From Catellatospora bangladeshensis (lineage in GTDB: Bacteria > Actinomycetota > Actinomycetes > Mycobacteriales > Micromonosporaceae), in NCBI RefSeq assembly GCF_016862575.1, contig NZ_BONF01000011.1, positions 1 through 64,000 of the forward strand: a stretch of DNA of 64,000 nucleotides. Direction: 5' to 3'. Position 1 is the stretch's first letter. Each line of letters begins with the position of its first letter. A model generated the notes under the pieces. It ran no database searches and was not told where the DNA came from. It worked only from the letters and a program-made list of their open reading frames with translations. The position numbers were made by a program, and so were the translations under genes. This document shows positions 61,136 to 64,000 of the stretch, piece after piece.

Positions 61136-62011
61136 GTGATCAGCCCGCTCGTGCGCCGCCGAAGGCTTGCCCAGGAACTGATCCGGCTCCGTGACGCGCA
61201 TGGGTACTCATCCGCCCACGTCGCCTCAGCCGTAGGTGTCTCACGTCAGCGCATCTCGGAGCTGGAGAACGGTCGCGTCGTTCCCAACCTCGATCTGGTC
61301 GCCAAGGTTCTGAAGTTCTTCGCAGTACCCGAGGCGCAGAGGCAGCAGCTCATGACCATCGCCCGCGACACGCAGGAACGCGGATGGTGGGCCACCTTCG
61401 CCGAAGAGATGGGCACCCGCCAAGCGCTCTACGCCGACCTCGAAGCTGGCGCGAGCGAGATTCACGAATACCAGATGGTGTACCTACCGGGCCTGCTCCA
61501 AATACAGCCCTACACCGAGGCGCGCATCCTGACGGACCGCCCAGACGGGGCGACCTACAGCCTCGCCCGAGCACTCGAAGCCCGCGCCGGCCGCCAGCTC
61601 GTGCTGGAGCGACCCGACGGCCCCACCTACGAGGTCATCATCGACGAGCTGGCGATACGCCGGTACGCAGCACCCCCACCGGTGATCGCCGAACAGCTCG
61701 ACCACCTCGTGATGGTCGGACACGAACGCCCGACCATCACCATCAGGGTCCTGCCGCTCGCTGCCGAGATCCGTCAACACGCCGTACCCCGTTCGGCGTT
61801 CTTCACCTACCGGTACCCGGACCCGCAAGACCCTGTGGTAGCCGCCGTGGACACGGTCACCGATGACCTCGTCCTGACCGACGAGACGGGCGTCAACCGC
61901 TACCTCGACCTGTACGCCCGGTTGCAGGAGGCAGCCATGTCGCCTGGCGACAGCCTCGACTACCTCGCCACAACGGCCGAGGAGATCAGGAGAACGATTC
62001 ACAATGGATGA
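61136..62011 (+). CDS. XRE-family regulator with C-terminal DUF5753 domain
   Basis: 291 aa from GTG 61136, chosen because GGAGG lies 7 nt upstream. HTH residues about 5-65: RRRLAQELIRLRDAHGYSSA, HVASAVGVSRQRISELENGR. The DUF5753 part (about 95-280) has GASEIHEYQMVYLPGLLQIQ, PYTEARILTD and TITIRVLPLAAEIRQHAVPR, conserved in the actinobacterial XRE/DUF397 (WhiJ/BldB-like) systems. It overlaps the DUF397 gene by 8 nt, forming the usual pair, and may control the lanthipeptide operon divergent to it. Confidence 0.92.
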   Translation: MISPLVRRRRLAQELIRLRDAHGYSSAHVASAVGVSRQRISELENGRVVPNLDLVAKVLKFFAVPEAQRQQLMTIARDTQERGWWATFAEEMGTRQALYADLEAGASEIHEYQMVYLPGLLQIQPYTEARILTDRPDGATYSLARALEARAGRQLVLERPDGPTYEVIIDELAIRRYAAPPPVIAEQLDHLVMVGHERPTITIRVLPLAAEIRQHAVPRSAFFTYRYPDPQDPVVAAVDTVTDDLVLTDETGVNRYLDLYARLQEAAMSPGDSLDYLATTAEEIRRTIHNG

Positions 62012-62204
62012 ACGGCAGTTCGGTCCCTGGAGAAAGTCCACCCGCAGCGGTGGCGCCGACAACTGCGTCGAAGTCGCTACTGGTCCTGATCGGCAGATCG
62101 GTGTCCGCGACTCGAAGAACGCCGACGGCGGCATCCTGGTCTTCACTCCAGGTGAGTGGGCGGCCTTCGTAGAGGGGGTACGCAACGGCGAGTTCGATCT
62201 CTGA
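62004..62204 (+). CDS. DUF397 protein
   Basis: 66 aa (MDERQFGPWRKSTRSGGAD). The family hallmarks are all present: W.KSTRSGGADNCVEVA, VGVRDSKN-type IGVRDSKNADGGILVFTP, EWAAFVEGVRNGEFDL. DUF397 proteins counteract or modulate the adjacent XRE-DUF5753 regulator in morphological and antibiotic control, as in whiJ-like loci. Confidence 0.95.
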   Translation: MDERQFGPWRKSTRSGGADNCVEVATGPDRQIGVRDSKNADGGILVFTPGEWAAFVEGVRNGEFDL

Positions 62205-62214
62205 ATAGGCATAT

Positions 62215-62246
62215 GGCCGCCAACGCCGCTGCGGGGGTTGGCGGCC
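62215..62246. terminator. Hairpin after the DUF397 gene
   Basis: Perfect 10-bp stem GGCCGCCAAC / GTTGGCGGCC with a 12-nt loop, 10 nt after the DUF397 stop. Confidence 0.75.
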
Positions 62247-62420
62247 CCGCTGTACTGAACCGGGATGACCATCGGCGCAATGCCCTGATCACCGCAGCGC
62301 GCAACCCCCATCGATGCATGCTTGAACCAAATGGGGACACCCTGGGACCATGTAAGCGCGTGTAATGGGCAAACCAACCGTACGGATACGTCGTCACCGA
62401 TCGACCTTTGGGGGCAGTAC

Positions 62421-63812
62421 GTGGGCAGGCGCATCGTGCCGAACGACCGGCTAAATGCGGCCCGGAAGGCCCTTCTGTCGCCATCCGGTTCTGGCCGCCC
62501 GATGTCGCGCCAGGAGTTGGCAGACGCGTGCAATGCCGAACTGGCCGTGAGGTACACCGACCGCGCGGGCAAGCAACGGTGGGCAGGACTCACTGAGAAG
62601 GCGATCGGCGCGCTTGAACGTGGCGACATCCGGTGGCCGAACGACGACTACCGGTGGGCGCTATGCCGTGTGTTGCAGGCAGACGAGCGAACCCTCGGCT
62701 TCTATATCGACCGACCTGACGCCTCGGGTGAGCGCAGTTCCGTCAGCAGAACAGCCGTCCACACGGGCGTTCAGGGGACGTGGTCTGCGGCTGACGACGC
62801 AGATACCGTGGATGCTGTGAAACGCCGTACTGCGCTCACCCTCCCGGCAATCTCCCTGATGGCTGCTGCCCTTCCAACCGAGCCCTGGAAACGGCTGTCC
62901 TACATCCTTGAACACCCAGGTCAGCTCGACGAGGCAACCCTGGGCCACCTGGAAGGGCGCACTACGGAGCTGTTTCGCCAGGAGGAGCAGCTGCCAGCCC
63001 GCCAGCTGGCCGCCCAGCTAGGGGCACACGTCCAGCGGTTGCAGCAGCTGGCGGGCCAGGTGCCCGAGCCGTTCGCGCGTCGGGTTCTCGCGACTACCGG
63101 TGAGGCATTGGCCTTGGCGGGCTGGGTCGCTTGGGACAGCAAACAGTACGCGTACGCGGAGGAGCTGTACGGCCGGGCGCTTCGTGTCGCCACCGACGCC
63201 GGCGACGGGCCTCTGTACGCCTGCGTGCTCGCTTACCAGAGCTATGGCGCTGAGGCGGCTGGCGACTTGCCGTATGCGCGGGAGCTTCTGAGGGCGGCCC
63301 AAGGGTTGGTGCGTGGTGAAGGAAGCGCAGGAACGCGTGCCTGGCTCGCGGCGCGGGAGGCGGAGGTGGACGCGGCCCTAGGAGAATCGACGGCCGCGCT
63401 GCGGGCACTCGAACGCGCGATGACGGCGTATGACTACGCACATCCGCATCGGGAGCGCTCGTGGACGGGCTTCTTCACGCCGACGCGTCTGGGGAGCATG
63501 ACTGTCACCGCGTACGCGCGTCTCGATCACGCCGACCTGGACTCGACGGCCGATGCGGTGGTCGCCGCGCTTCCGCCGACCGATGCGAAGATCAAAGCGG
63601 TGATCCTCGCCGATGTGGCTGCCGCCGCGGTCCAGCGAGGCCGAAATGATCGTGCAGCTTTACTCGGCCATCAGGCGCTGGATCAGACGATCAGCCAAGA
63701 GGCGAGCTTGGGCCGCCAGCGCCTTCGCGAGCTTCACCTCATGATCGTGGGTAAGCGAAGCGATCCAGCACTGGCTGAACTGGATGACCGGCTGTTGGCC
63801 ACCGTTGCCTAA
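62421..63812 (+). CDS. XRE-like regulator with TPR-type C-terminal repeats
   Basis: 463 aa from GTG 62421 (VGRRIVPNDRLNAARKALL); GGGGG lies about 9 nt upstream and the longer TTG frame from 62322 is less likely. Atypical HTH: SGRPMSRQELADACNAELAV, RWAGLTEKAIGALERGDIRW, RWALCRVLQADERTLGF. The rest is helical repeat: RVLATTGEALALAGWVAWDS, KQYAYAEELYGRALRVATDA, GDGPLYACVLAYQSYGAEAA, RAWLAAREAEVDAALGESTA. This arrangement is common for actinobacterial regulators near RiPP clusters. It converges on cutA with a 4-nt overlap. Confidence 0.8.
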   Translation: MGRRIVPNDRLNAARKALLSPSGSGRPMSRQELADACNAELAVRYTDRAGKQRWAGLTEKAIGALERGDIRWPNDDYRWALCRVLQADERTLGFYIDRPDASGERSSVSRTAVHTGVQGTWSAADDADTVDAVKRRTALTLPAISLMAAALPTEPWKRLSYILEHPGQLDEATLGHLEGRTTELFRQEEQLPARQLAAQLGAHVQRLQQLAGQVPEPFARRVLATTGEALALAGWVAWDSKQYAYAEELYGRALRVATDAGDGPLYACVLAYQSYGAEAAGDLPYARELLRAAQGLVRGEGSAGTRAWLAAREAEVDAALGESTAALRALERAMTAYDYAHPHRERSWTGFFTPTRLGSMTVTAYARLDHADLDSTADAVVAALPPTDAKIKAVILADVAAAAVQRGRNDRAALLGHQALDQTISQEASLGRQRLRELHLMIVGKRSDPALAELDDRLLATVA

Positions 63813-64000
63813 CCCCTCGGCGCTGTCTCTTCACCGACCCAGGAGAGATAGGCAGGATTCCCAGCGAGGATAGGAAGTAGGACGATCTCGGGGACGTCGT
63901 AGCTGTGGTTGTCGCGGATGTGCTGCTCAAGGTCGGGGTAGCGGTCGCTGGTCACCTTGAACGTGACGTACCACTCCTGGGCGGTCTCGACGTTGCCCTG
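63809..64000 (-). CDS. cutA: Divalent cation tolerance protein CutA, C-terminal part (runs off the right edge)
   Basis: Minus strand from base 64000 to the TAG at 63809: VETAQEWYVTFKVTSDRYPD, LEQHIRDNHSYDVPEIVLLP, ILAGNPAYLSWVGEETAPRG. The HSYDVPEI...P...G...YL.W block is the diagnostic end of CutA1. The N-terminal half is outside the window. CutA forms very stable trimers and binds divalent metals. It overlaps the convergent TPR regulator gene by 4 nt. Confidence 0.92.
   Translation of the reverse strand, partial: QGNVETAQEWYVTFKVTSDRYPDLEQHIRDNHSYDVPEIVLLPILAGNPAYLSWVGEETAPRG

Overview
The window is GC-rich actinobacterial DNA. Frequent GTG starts, the DUF397/XRE-DUF5753 pair, the FxLD lanthipeptide cassette and the SARP-like regulator point to the Streptomyces/Micromonosporaceae range. 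Micromonosporaceae is a guess; no rRNA or tRNA gene is present to settle it. All calls come from reading the sequence and its translations; no database search was run.

Left part (0-26 kb): a mosaic of ordinary chromosomal genes and old mobile DNA. It opens with the 5' part of a conserved hypothetical gene (minus strand), an IS701-family transposase, a decayed GNAT acetyltransferase and a frameshifted IS5-type transposase. A 1946-aa secreted ThuA/sugar-dehydrogenase/PKD/CBM protein follows, then a large ATP-binding BTAD regulator divergent from a secreted propeller lectin, a branched-chain-amino-acid-type binding lipoprotein, a GGDEF cyclase, a secreted three-repeat protein, a HEAT-like protein, a sensor-domain/hydrolase pair, a methyltransferase, and an acyl-CoA dehydrogenase divergent from an HxlR regulator.

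Scar region (25-31 kb): fragments of an IS701 transposase, a serine recombinase, a HAD-type gene and a phosphotransferase. A junction of about 260 bp (recombinase tail, spacer, convergent HAD tail) occurs twice, at 26.2 and 30.7 kb, flanking an EAL-DICT protein and an ECF sigma/anti-sigma-like pair.

Defence island (31-45 kb): a GmrSD-like DUF262/DUF1524 protein, an intact IS701 element, an ImmA/IrrE peptidase with an XRE repressor, and divergently a compact ubiquitin-like operon: a multiubiquitin-type beta-grasp protein, an E1-like protein with an E2-like/DUF6791-type N-terminal domain, and a Cys/His metal-binding DUF6527-type protein. A GIY-YIG nuclease, a single-chain type ISP restriction-modification enzyme and an EVE-like protein follow. 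Two near-identical 15-bp operator-like palindromes lie exactly 100 bp apart between the XRE gene and the ubiquitin-like operon. This suggests that the XRE/ImmA pair controls the conjugation operon, and it is the most interesting feature of the window.

Lanthipeptide region (45-60.7 kb): a tightly packed minus-strand run (GPP34, APC permease, GNAT, CU044_5270-like, hypothetical, winged helix, glycosyltransferase-like, exonuclease, FxLD methyltransferase, FxLD precursor, LanB, LanC, thiopeptide-type protein, helical protein), many genes overlapping by 1-4 nt. The precursor core has four Cys, many Ser/Thr and one Asp-Gly, the likely target of the isoaspartate-type methyltransferase. A 50-aa hydrophobic peptide gene with an excellent ribosome binding site sits at the distal end. 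The right edge holds XRE-DUF5753/DUF397, an XRE-TPR regulator and the 3' part of cutA.
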